From Succinatimonas hippei (GTDB taxonomy: Bacteria; Pseudomonadota; Gammaproteobacteria; Enterobacterales; Succinivibrionaceae): a DNA stretch of 9,441 nucleotides. Within the stretch, counting starts at the first letter, position 1, and every line of letters begins with the position of its first letter. The translations under genes were made by a program, and so were the position numbers. Location: positions 1-9,441 of the forward strand of contig SFGV01000071.1 of NCBI GenBank assembly GCA_004557545.1, read 5' to 3'. Under the pieces are notes generated by a model. It had not been told where the DNA came from and made no database searches. It saw only the letters and a program-made list of their open reading frames with translations. Shown in pieces: positions 1 through 6,461 of this stretch.

Positions 1-666
1 CTCTACCGCTTCTTTAAGTACACCAATATAGGTAAAAGCAGTGACGTGAGTTATGACGCCGCGATGAGGCTGATGCGAAATGACAGGTGCAACTGGCAGG
101 GCATGCTCTTAAAGCTCTCCACCTTCTGCTGTTCATTCATCTGAACCTTAAAGACTGATAACATCAACTGTCTTGTAGCGGATGACTCTATGATTGAGCG
201 TCCGAGGGGAAAGAAGGTTGAGCTGCTCTCCCGTCAGTTCAATCATGTTTCGGACCGTCATGTTAAAGACTTTGCCAATCTGTCCTCAGGCTGGACGGAT
301 GGTATTTCCTTTATTCCGGTCTTAAACCAGCTGATGGCATCATCAGTTCTCATAAGAGACCCAGGAAAAGCTGACGGACGAAGCTACAGCGCCAGAACCC
401 GCCGTTACGCCACCATGAGCAAACCTGATGTCCTCGTAAGAGTGTGCAAAAGAGCGTTAAACGCCGGAATTAAGGCTCAGTGCCTGCTACTTGACTCATG
501 GTTCTTCTCTGACAATCTCTTAAGCGAGATGTCAAAGCTTGGTCCTGGGGTAATAAGCCTGGTGAAGCGCAACATCAAATTCGCGCCTGAAAAAGACTCA
601 CTTTTGCCTTCGGTATTATTTGTAAATGTTGTCAGCCTGTATAGGTTCCAGATTAACCGGCGATAA
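1..666 (+). pseudogene. Decayed IS4-type DDE transposase fragment
   Basis: One reading frame (codons starting at position 1) carries transposase-like sequence from the window edge to about 600, interrupted by an in-frame TGA at 142-144. After the stop it reads LVADDSMIERPRGKKVELLS, the signature around the first catalytic aspartate pair (codons 181-186), then a GWTDG.SFIP block (about 289-315), and LLLDSWF with the second catalytic Asp at 493-495. This order matches IS4-family transposases. Similarity fades after about 600, and the frame closes at 664-666 without the C-terminal domain that should carry the catalytic Glu. The 5' part lies outside the window. The ATG at 190 opens a 158-codon ORF, but it lies after the first catalytic Asp, so it is not a genuine start. 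No terminal inverted repeat or target duplication was identified. The exact IS4 subgroup is not certain. The copy is almost certainly inactive. Confidence 0.8.
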
Positions 667-734
667 AAAACGGAAGCGCTCTCAAAATGCTTTCACGCAA
701 AGCCAGGTGTCTGTGTGTTACAAAGTGATATTTA

Positions 735-985
735 GCATTTGCACACCGTTGATGCCTGTTGAGTAACGCTTTATCTCTATCTCAATAGAATAAAACCGGA
801 GTGTTCTGATTTCTTTTTTCATGATTAGTCTGGGTAAGAGCTATTTTTTCAGGATCTAAATGGCATTTTTATCCTTTTATCCCTTTGTGGCCCCGTGTTC
901 TCTTTCCAGGGGATCCCTGATCATTTGAAAGCAAATATCACTTTTGCATAGGAGATATGTGTGCATTCTATATATGTGCAAATGC
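735..985. repeat. 11-bp inverted repeat pair containing TTTGCA
   Basis: GCATTTGCACA at 735-745 recurs as its exact reverse complement TGTGCAAATGC at 975-985. A third copy of the core TTTGCA sits at 943-948, inside the small dyad 931-947. The arms are about 230 bases apart, so a hairpin is unlikely. Binding sites for one regulator, or remnants of mobile-element ends, are both possible. An 11-base match by chance in a region this size is uncommon but not negligible. Confidence 0.3.
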
Positions 986-1016
986 ATATTTTTATTTGAA
1001 AATCTTCCTAAAAATA

Positions 1017-1032
1017 TTGAGATTTAACTCAA
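1017..1032. promoter_or_regulatory. Operator-like dyad TTGAG-N6-CTCAA
   Basis: Five-base arms TTGAG (1017-1021) and CTCAA (1028-1032) flank ATTTAA, giving a 16-base dyad about 95 bases before the dctP start codon. The size suits a dimeric transcription factor. It is short and lies in AT-rich DNA, so chance is possible; no known regulator consensus was recognised. Confidence 0.25.
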
Positions 1033-1048
1033 ATATATATCGCTCCTG

Positions 1049-1076
1049 ATTAACTATTTTTTTAATGAAAGTTAAT
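1049..1076. promoter_or_regulatory. Inverted repeat ATTAACT / AGTTAAT before dctP
   Basis: Perfect 7-base arms ATTAACT (1049-1055) and AGTTAAT (1070-1076) are separated by 14 bases that include a T7 run at 1057-1063. It lies 50 bases before the dctP start, where a -10 region, an operator or a leader hairpin would be expected. A role is inferred only from symmetry and place. The arms are AT-rich, which lowers the weight. Confidence 0.25.
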
Positions 1077-1126
1077 AAATAAAGAAATTTTAAATTTTCA
1101 ATTTCAATCAAACATCAGGAGAACAC

Positions 1127-2122
1127 ATGAATAAAATTGCAACAGCGTTATGCGCGATGAGCGTCATCGCGGTATGCGGTACAGCGTCAGCGGCAGATTA
1201 CCCCAGTATGAAGATCCGCGCCGCCACCTCAAATATCGAGGCGTCACATCACGGGATCGCCTTAAATAAATTCAAGGAAATCGTTGAGAAAGAGTCTAAT
1301 GGAAAAATCACTATTGAGATCTTCTACGGCGGATCTTTAGGTGATGAGCAGGCAAACGTAAAGCAGCTACGCAACAACGAGATCCAGATCTCAACCCTTA
1401 CAGGAAACAATCTGGTGGCGTTTGCTCCATCAGCGGGTGTGTTCACTCTGCCGTATATCTTCCCGGCGACAACGGACGCCCGTAAGGTATTTGATTCGGA
1501 TATCGCCAAATCGGTAAACGACACCATCGCCAAAGAGAGCGGCACCAGACCTCTTCACTGGCTTATCGGCGGCTACCGCTATCTTACCAATTCCAAGCAT
1601 CCTATCGAAAAGATAGAGGATCTCAAGGGCCTGAAGATCCGTGTATCCCCATCTGAAATGCAGCTTGCTACATACAGGTCATTTGGCATTGAACCTCACC
1701 CTATGGCCTGGTCAGAGGTGTTCAACGCGCTGCAGCAGGGCGTAATCGACGGTGAGGAGAACCCATATACCGTTATGCGCGACATGAAGTTCTGGGAAGT
1801 GCAGAAATACCTCACCGAGGTTCACTGCACATTGTGGATTGGACCTCTGCTGGTATCCGAGAAGTGGTATCGCAAGCTCAATGACGACACCAAGGCTCTG
1901 ATGATGAAAGCGGCCGAGGAGGCAGTCCATGGCGAGTGGGACTGGTCTGAGGAGCAGGACGGTGTTGCCAAGCAGGCCTGTATCGAGCATGGAATGCAGA
2001 TCTCCACTTTGCAGGATGAGGACAAGTGGAAGGCTGCCGCTAAATCAATCTGGCCGAAATTCTATGACAAGGTCGGCGGCAAGGATCTCGTAGACAAAGT
2101 GGTGCAGGTAGTAGAGCAGTAA
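1127..2122 (+). CDS. dctP: TRAP transporter substrate-binding protein, DctP family
   Basis: Periplasmic solute receptor that captures a small carboxylate and delivers it to the DctQ/DctM membrane pair. The 331-residue product has a normal family length. A Sec signal peptide is clear: Lys3, a hydrophobic core and an A-S-A cleavage site after residue 22. The mature protein shows the DctP pattern: an early FYGGSLGDE block (66-74), LKGLKIRV (167-173) with Arg172 at the place of the conserved arginine that pairs with the substrate carboxylate, then AWSEVFNALQQGVIDGEENP (194-213). The start is fixed by AGGAGA at 1117-1122, four bases before the ATG, and by the signal peptide. It is first in the operon, 64 bases before dctQ, with a stem-loop between. 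The ligand cannot be read from sequence; 3-hydroxybutyrate or acetoacetate is inferred from the downstream enzymes. The family is certain, the substrate is not. Confidence 0.95.
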   Translation: MNKIATALCAMSVIAVCGTASAADYPSMKIRAATSNIEASHHGIALNKFKEIVEKESNGKITIEIFYGGSLGDEQANVKQLRNNEIQISTLTGNNLVAFAPSAGVFTLPYIFPATTDARKVFDSDIAKSVNDTIAKESGTRPLHWLIGGYRYLTNSKHPIEKIEDLKGLKIRVSPSEMQLATYRSFGIEPHPMAWSEVFNALQQGVIDGEENPYTVMRDMKFWEVQKYLTEVHCTLWIGPLLVSEKWYRKLNDDTKALMMKAAEEAVHGEWDWSEEQDGVAKQACIEHGMQISTLQDEDKWKAAAKSIWPKFYDKVGGKDLVDKVVQVVEQ

Positions 2123-2140
2123 GACTTTAGGAAAAGCATC

Positions 2141-2161
2141 AGCCGGCCTTGAAGGCCGGTT
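2141..2161 (+). other. Intercistronic stem-loop between dctP and dctQ
   Basis: CCGGCCT (2143-2149) pairs with AGGCCGG (2153-2159) around a TGA loop. A G-T wobble and an A-T pair (2141-2142 with 2160-2161) can extend it. Only a very short T run follows and dctQ starts 25 bases later, so it is more likely a partial attenuator or a 3'-end stabiliser of dctP mRNA than a full terminator. This would suit the need for more binding protein than membrane protein. Confidence 0.6.
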
Positions 2162-2186
2162 TGGAAAATGATGGAGATACAGTTTT

Positions 2187-2681
2187 ATGCCCCGGTTTTT
2201 AAAGTATTACCTCAGTAATTTTGAAGAGTGCATGAGCGGATTCTGTCTTGGCACGATGATCCTGTCCTTGCTTATACAGGCTGTAGTGAGAGCAGTTGCC
2301 GGAACTGCGGTAGCGTGGGCAGAGGAGCTGTCGAGATTCTGCTTTATCTGGGCGGTGTTCTTCGCGATGGCGCTTGCGAGCAAAAAATATGAGCATGTCT
2401 GCATCACGGTGCAGTTTATAAAGCTACCTCAGAGGATCCGCTTTTGCATAAGGATCCTGCGTGACGCGGTGTGGATCTTCTTTAATGTTTTCATCGCTTA
2501 TGTATCGATCACGATCATTGTTGAGACGATGGAGTTTCCTGAGATCTCCCAGACCCTAGGCTTCCCGAAATTTTATGTAGAAGCGGTTATTCCCGTGTCA
2601 TTCATCCTAAGTAGCGTCCGCATTCTTGAGGATTACTGGAAGCACTACAGGTCAGGCACGCTTAAGGACATGACCATCTGA
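2187..2681 (+). CDS. dctQ: TRAP transporter small permease, DctQ family
   Basis: Small membrane subunit that works with DctM in sodium- or proton-driven uptake of the ligand held by DctP. The 164-residue protein has four hydrophobic segments at roughly 16-38, 50-66, 91-112 and 130-146, as expected for DctQ. The family signature is present: a Trp-Glu-Glu-Arg block (AWAEELSRFCFIWAVFFA, 43-60) followed by KKYEH (66-70). GGAGA at 2173-2177 precedes the ATG by nine bases. The gene lies between dctP and dctM in the usual P-Q-M order, with 64- and 66-base gaps each holding a stem-loop. Primary sequence in this family is poorly conserved, so the call rests on topology, the signature and context together. 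Nothing appears truncated. Confidence 0.93.
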   Translation: MPRFLKYYLSNFEECMSGFCLGTMILSLLIQAVVRAVAGTAVAWAEELSRFCFIWAVFFAMALASKKYEHVCITVQFIKLPQRIRFCIRILRDAVWIFFNVFIAYVSITIIVETMEFPEISQTLGFPKFYVEAVIPVSFILSSVRILEDYWKHYRSGTLKDMTI

Positions 2682-2702
2682 GCGTACATCACCAAATATA
2701 AG

Positions 2703-2719
2703 GGATCAGCCTCTGATCC
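2703..2719 (+). other. Intercistronic stem-loop between dctQ and dctM
   Basis: GGATCAG (2703-2709) and CTGATCC (2713-2719) form a perfect 7-bp stem with a CCT loop, 28 bases before the dctM start. No T tract follows, so it is not a classical terminator. It may influence mRNA processing or relative expression of the permease genes. Both arms contain GATC. Confidence 0.5.
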
Positions 2720-2747
2720 GCGATAAACGATTTAAAACGGAGTTGCT

Positions 2748-4040
2748 ATGTCTCCTCTTGAAATACTTCTGTTCTCGATGGCAGGTCTGTTTCTGCTCGG
2801 GATCCCCATTTTTATGGCGCTTGCGGCAAGCTCATGCATAACTTTGCTGTGCACCGACATTCTGCCTTTGTCTATCATTCACAACTCATTGTTCGACGGG
2901 CTTAATATCTTCCCGCTTCTGGCTGTACCGAGCTTTGTGGTGGCAGGTACGCTCATGGAGTATGGCAATATCACCGATCAGATAATCACGGTGGTAAAGC
3001 AGATAGTAGGCCGTTCATTTGGCGGACTGGGTATATGCACAATTCTAGCCTGCACCTTCTTCGCTGCTATAGCGGGATCTGGTACCGCCACTACAGCAGC
3101 AATCGGCGCCATTCTGATCCCCTCTATGATGAAGAATTCATACAAGCCTGGTCACGCGGCGGCGATCACGGCGGCAGGCGGAACGATCGGAACCCTGATC
3201 CCGCCTTCAAACTCGATGATCATGTTCGCGGTCTTAGGCAATGTATCGGTGACAGGGCTCTTCACCGCGGGCTTTATCCCGGGCTTTATTGTGGCGTTCT
3301 CACTGTGCCTTACCACTTATATCATCGCCAAGCGCAACAACTACCATGGGGATGAGAACTTCCGCTTTGATCTTAAGACCTTCTTAACCTCATGCCGCAA
3401 GGGCTTCTTCTCGCTCTTCACGCCCTTTATCGTATTAGGCTCGATCTACCTTGGCATCGCGACCCCGGTTGAGGCGTCGATCATCGCGGTAGCCTACGCC
3501 ATCTTTGTCGGAGTGGTGATTAACCGCTGCCTTACTTGGGCGCATATCTGGAAGGCGATCATAAGCGGTGTCATGGTATGCGGAACCGTGGTGATCATAG
3601 TCGCCACCTCAACTCTTTTAGGAAAGATCCTCACCTTGGAGAACGCCCCGCTCAAGCTCTCTGACATGATCACCTCTTTCTCGTCAAATCCGATTGTCGT
3701 GCTCCTGCTCATTGTCGGAATGCTCTATATCCTGGGCATGTTCATGGAGACTCTCGCTCTCATCATTATTCTGACTCCGGTCTTAATGCCGACCACCAAC
3801 GCTTTGGGTATTGATCCGATCCAGTTTGGAATTCTGATGGTACTCGCAACCAATGTCGGCATGCTCACACCGCCTCTTGGAGTAAACCTCTTCGTGTCAT
3901 CAAAGATAGCCGGAACCACGGTTGAGAAGGTATTTGTGGGAGTGCTGCCTTTCCTGCTCGCGCTGACAGTCTGCGTGCTGATCATGACATTCTTCCCGTC
4001 AATCTCAACCTTCCTGCCGCATCTGCTTGGCTACAAGTAG
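2748..4040 (+). CDS. dctM: TRAP transporter large permease, DctM family
   Basis: Large membrane subunit that forms the transport path of the TRAP system. The 430-residue length is typical. It is hydrophobic almost throughout, consistent with the roughly 12 segments known for DctM. Conserved blocks include FFAAIAGSGTATTAAIGAIL (104-123), the GTIGTLIPPS motif (145-154), and near the C-terminus a second half-site LTPPLGVNLF (373-382). These Pro-Pro motifs occupy the two inverted hairpin regions known from the ion-transporter superfamily. GGAG at 2739-2742 sits five bases before the ATG. The gene follows dctQ and is followed after 57 bases by a CoA-transferase, which links uptake to CoA activation. 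No frame damage was seen. The driving ion and substrate cannot be assigned from sequence. Confidence 0.96.
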   Translation: MSPLEILLFSMAGLFLLGIPIFMALAASSCITLLCTDILPLSIIHNSLFDGLNIFPLLAVPSFVVAGTLMEYGNITDQIITVVKQIVGRSFGGLGICTILACTFFAAIAGSGTATTAAIGAILIPSMMKNSYKPGHAAAITAAGGTIGTLIPPSNSMIMFAVLGNVSVTGLFTAGFIPGFIVAFSLCLTTYIIAKRNNYHGDENFRFDLKTFLTSCRKGFFSLFTPFIVLGSIYLGIATPVEASIIAVAYAIFVGVVINRCLTWAHIWKAIISGVMVCGTVVIIVATSTLLGKILTLENAPLKLSDMITSFSSNPIVVLLLIVGMLYILGMFMETLALIIILTPVLMPTTNALGIDPIQFGILMVLATNVGMLTPPLGVNLFVSSKIAGTTVEKVFVGVLPFLLALTVCVLIMTFFPSISTFLPHLLGYK

Positions 4041-4097
4041 TAAGAGCGGATTTCAGTAAATGAAACAGTTAATTTAAAGCCGGATTAAGGATAAAAA

Positions 4098-5687
4098 ATG
4101 ATCAAGGCAACCATTCTCAAACCTCATGACGTCACACAGCAGATTAAAGATGGCATGACTGTTTGCACCATTGCGATGACTCTGGTAAGCGCGGCCGAAT
4201 CGATCTTAAAAGATCTTGAAAAAAGCTTCATGGAAACAGGTCACCCCTGCGATCTCACGGTACTGCACTCATGCGGTCAGGGCGATCGCAAGGACGGGCT
4301 TTTGCACCTTGCCCATGAAAAACTTACCAAAAGGATCATAGGCTCACACTGGGGACTTATGCCCGGATGGATGCAGCTTATAGCTGAAAACAAGGTTGAG
4401 GCTTACTGCATGCCCCAGGGGCAGATAGCCCAGCTTTACCGTAGCATGGCCTGCGGGCTCCCAGGCAAGATCTCAAAGGTAGGACTTGGCACCTTTGTCG
4501 ATCCCAGATACGAGGGCGGCAAGATGAACAGCCGCACGAGACCGCTTGAGGATCTCATCGATGTCATGAAGATCGATGGCGAGGAATACCTCTTTTATAA
4601 AAAAGTCCCCATCGATATCTGCATCATACGCGGCACCGAATGTGACGAGATGGGCAATCTCACCACCGATGAGGAGGCCATGAAGCTTGAGGTTATAGAA
4701 GGGGTATTAGCCTGCAAGCGTTTTGGCGGAAAGGTCTTCGCTCAGGTCAAGCGGGTGGTTCAAAACGGCACGCTAAATCCCAAAAGCGTGGTCGTGCCGG
4801 GTGTTTTCATCGATGGCGTGGTTGTCTGTGACAATCCGCTTGTTGACCACCGTCAGTCTTCATCCTGGTACTTTGACCCATCATACAGCGGCCAGTCCCG
4901 CGTGGTCGCGGACTCCATCGAGCCATTGCCTCTTACGGTTAGAAAAGTGATCGGGCGCAGGGCTCTTGAGGAGGTAGAGTCCGGCAACATCATCAATCTT
5001 GGTACGGGAATTCCCAACGACGTGGTAGGCAATATCGCCAATGAGGAGAATATAGGCGATGACATCATGATCACGGTTGAGTCGGGGATCTACGGCGGCG
5101 TGCAGTCAGGCGGCATAGATTTTGGCGTTGGCAAAAACCTCTGCGCCATGATCACGCATGTCTCCCAGATGGACTATTACGACGGGGCCGGAGTTGACGT
5201 GACCTTCATGGGTTTTGGCGAGCTTGATGGTGAGGGCAATGTCAACGCCACCAAGATGGGCAAGCGCTGTACCGGGGCCGGCGGATTTCTTGATATCACC
5301 CAGAACGCCAAAAAAATCATCTTCTGCGGAACCTTTACCGCCTCAGGCTGTGAGTTCTCTTTTGAGAACAAGCGGCTTCATATAAAAAAGGAAGGCAGTA
5401 TCCGCAAGATGGTAAAGCAGGTGGCCCAGTACTCCTTTAACGGGAAGATCGCCCGTGAGAAAAATCAGGAGGTATGGATAGTCACGGAACGCGCTGTATT
5501 CAAGCTGGTTCGTGAGGGAGTAATGCTCATGGAAATCGCCGCCGGGGCTGATCTTCAGAAAGACATACTGGATCTGATGGATTTCAAACCTCTTATCTCA
5601 GATGAGCTTAAAACCATAGACACGGATATTTACGCTCAGGGCAAGTACGGTCTTAAGTCAAAGATCATGAATGAGACGAGGTCCTGA
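4098..5687 (+). CDS. Acyl-CoA:carboxylate CoA-transferase (propionate CoA-transferase/YdiF type)
   Basis: Cytosolic class I CoA-transferase that moves CoA from a donor such as acetyl-CoA onto a short-chain acid through a glutamyl-CoA thioester. The 529-residue chain fuses the alpha and beta halves, as in clostridial propionate CoA-transferase and E. coli YdiF. Visible blocks are GQGD (60-63), GSHWGLMPGWMQLI (82-95), YCMPQGQIAQLYR (103-115), GLGTFVDPR (129-137), LGTGIP (301-306) and ESGIYGG (328-334), in which Glu328 matches the catalytic glutamate. AAGGA at 4087-4091 precedes the ATG. It follows dctM by 57 bases and ends two bases before the SDR gene. Placed after an importer, it probably activates the incoming acid, for example 3-hydroxybutyrate, acetoacetate, butyrate, propionate or lactate; the exact acid is not readable. 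A 3-oxoacid CoA-transferase role like AtoDA is possible. The family call is strong. Confidence 0.92.
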   Translation: MIKATILKPHDVTQQIKDGMTVCTIAMTLVSAAESILKDLEKSFMETGHPCDLTVLHSCGQGDRKDGLLHLAHEKLTKRIIGSHWGLMPGWMQLIAENKVEAYCMPQGQIAQLYRSMACGLPGKISKVGLGTFVDPRYEGGKMNSRTRPLEDLIDVMKIDGEEYLFYKKVPIDICIIRGTECDEMGNLTTDEEAMKLEVIEGVLACKRFGGKVFAQVKRVVQNGTLNPKSVVVPGVFIDGVVVCDNPLVDHRQSSSWYFDPSYSGQSRVVADSIEPLPLTVRKVIGRRALEEVESGNIINLGTGIPNDVVGNIANEENIGDDIMITVESGIYGGVQSGGIDFGVGKNLCAMITHVSQMDYYDGAGVDVTFMGFGELDGEGNVNATKMGKRCTGAGGFLDITQNAKKIIFCGTFTASGCEFSFENKRLHIKKEGSIRKMVKQVAQYSFNGKIAREKNQEVWIVTERAVFKLVREGVMLMEIAAGADLQKDILDLMDFKPLISDELKTIDTDIYAQGKYGLKSKIMNETRS

Positions 5688-5689
5688 TC

Positions 5690-6433
5690 ATGGATTTACA
5701 GGGCAAGATCGCGATCGTGACCGGTGGCAGCAGCGGAATAGGGCAGGGGATCGCCTTAAAGCTCTCCTTAAGTGGGGCCTTTGTGATCGTGCTTGATATC
5801 GCCTCCTGTGAAAGCACCCTTGGTCTTATAAGGGACGCAGGGGGGCACTCAGAGTTTATTGAAACGGATGTTTCTGATCCCTCAATGGTTGAGAGCGCTT
5901 TTCGTGAGGTCATACAGGCACATGGAAGACTTGACATTCTGGTCAACTGCGCGGGGATCAATCATGACGCCATGCTCCACAAGATGACCTTTGATGAGTG
6001 GAAAAAGGTTATAGACGTCGATCTTACCGGTACGTTTTTGTGCACCAGGCAGGCGCTCCTGCACATGCGTCCGCGTAACTACGGCAGGATCATCAACATT
6101 TCATCAGGAAGCTGGCTTGGCAATATCGGACAGGCAAACTATGCGGCTGCCAAGGCCGGTGTAGTTGGTCTTACCAAGACCGCCGCCAGGGAGAACGCTA
6201 CTCATGGAATAACCTGCAACGTGATCTGCCCGGGGTTCATCACAACCCCCATGACTCTGAGACTCAGGGAGATAAAAGACGGCAAGCCATGGGAAAGCAT
6301 GGAGTCGCGTATTCCGATGAGACACGCCGGAAAACCCTCTGACGTCGCGAACATGGTCGCTTTTCTGGCATCTGATGAGGCCTCCTACATAACCTCAGAG
6401 GTTATCAACGTAGGCGGCGGAATGATTGTTTAA
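5690..6433 (+). CDS. SDR-family 3-oxoacyl/3-hydroxyacyl oxidoreductase (FabG/PhaB-like)
   Basis: Classical short-chain dehydrogenase of 247 residues. It has the cofactor loop TGGSSGIGQG (11-20), DV at 60-61, NCAG (86-89), catalytic Ser138, Tyr151 and Lys155 in YAAAK, and a PGFITTPM block (181-188). The block GINHDAMLHKMT (89-100) resembles FabG and acetoacetyl-CoA reductase PhaB. Asp36 at the end of the second strand normally means NAD(H), whereas FabG and PhaB usually take NADP(H). It may therefore act in the oxidative direction, on (R)-3-hydroxybutyryl-CoA or on free 3-hydroxybutyrate. GAGG at 5678-5681 lies within the end of the transferase gene and only two bases separate stop and start, so translation is probably coupled. 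Housekeeping fatty-acid FabG is less likely, as no acyl carrier or fab genes are near. The exact substrate is open. Confidence 0.88.
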   Translation: MDLQGKIAIVTGGSSGIGQGIALKLSLSGAFVIVLDIASCESTLGLIRDAGGHSEFIETDVSDPSMVESAFREVIQAHGRLDILVNCAGINHDAMLHKMTFDEWKKVIDVDLTGTFLCTRQALLHMRPRNYGRIINISSGSWLGNIGQANYAAAKAGVVGLTKTAARENATHGITCNVICPGFITTPMTLRLREIKDGKPWESMESRIPMRHAGKPSDVANMVAFLASDEASYITSEVINVGGGMIV

Positions 6434-6461
6434 GCATTTTTGTAATCTAATCGAGGTTCAT

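Larger units (their letters stand above)
667..1126. promoter_or_regulatory. AT-rich leader upstream of the TRAP operon
   Basis: No credible gene is seen in these 460 bases; the longest ATG frame noticed by eye (821) is only 12 codons and lacks a ribosome binding site. The part after about 950 is very AT-rich and must hold the promoter of the dctP operon, because only the decayed transposase lies upstream. No convincing -35/-10 pair could be fixed: TTGAAA at 996-1001 has no good -10 at the right spacing. Dyads are seen at 907-919 (CAGGG/CCCTG), 931-947 (GCAAA/TTTGC), 1017-1032 (TTGAG/CTCAA) and 1049-1076 (ATTAACT/AGTTAAT). No regulator gene lies in the window. A regulatory role is inferred from position and symmetry. 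Confidence 0.5.

Noticed and set aside
142..144. TGA read as selenocysteine or another recoded codon
   Set aside because: Catalytic selenocysteine is not expected in this family, no selenocysteine-insertion-type hairpin was recognised after the codon, and the C-terminus is also lost. Simple decay explains it.
190..666. A free-standing 158-residue gene starting at ATG 190
   Set aside because: The same frame continues upstream with transposase sequence, and the first catalytic aspartates (181-186) lie before this ATG. It is part of a broken transposase, not a separate gene.
907..919. Hairpin CAGGG-GAT-CCCTG as a terminator of the transposase
   Set aside because: The stem is only five base pairs, no T tract follows, and it lies far from the transposase end. 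It is mentioned only as a dyad in the leader.
996..1024. Sigma-70 promoter built on TTGAAA at 996-1001
   Set aside because: At 16-18 base spacing the -10 position does not resemble TATAAT, so no promoter is claimed.
667..1126. tRNA, small RNA gene or CRISPR array in the intergenic region
   Set aside because: No cloverleaf, no regularly spaced repeats and no clear promoter-terminator pair were seen.
3035..3355. A 106-codon + strand frame inside dctM
   Set aside because: It is an out-of-frame shadow within the best conserved part of the permease, with no family resemblance.
6426..6461. Longer start for the 3-hydroxybutyryl-CoA dehydrogenase
   Set aside because: The extra 12 residues would overlap the SDR stop, have no ribosome binding site of their own, and push the Rossmann strand away from the N-terminus. 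ATG 6462 has GAGG at ideal spacing.
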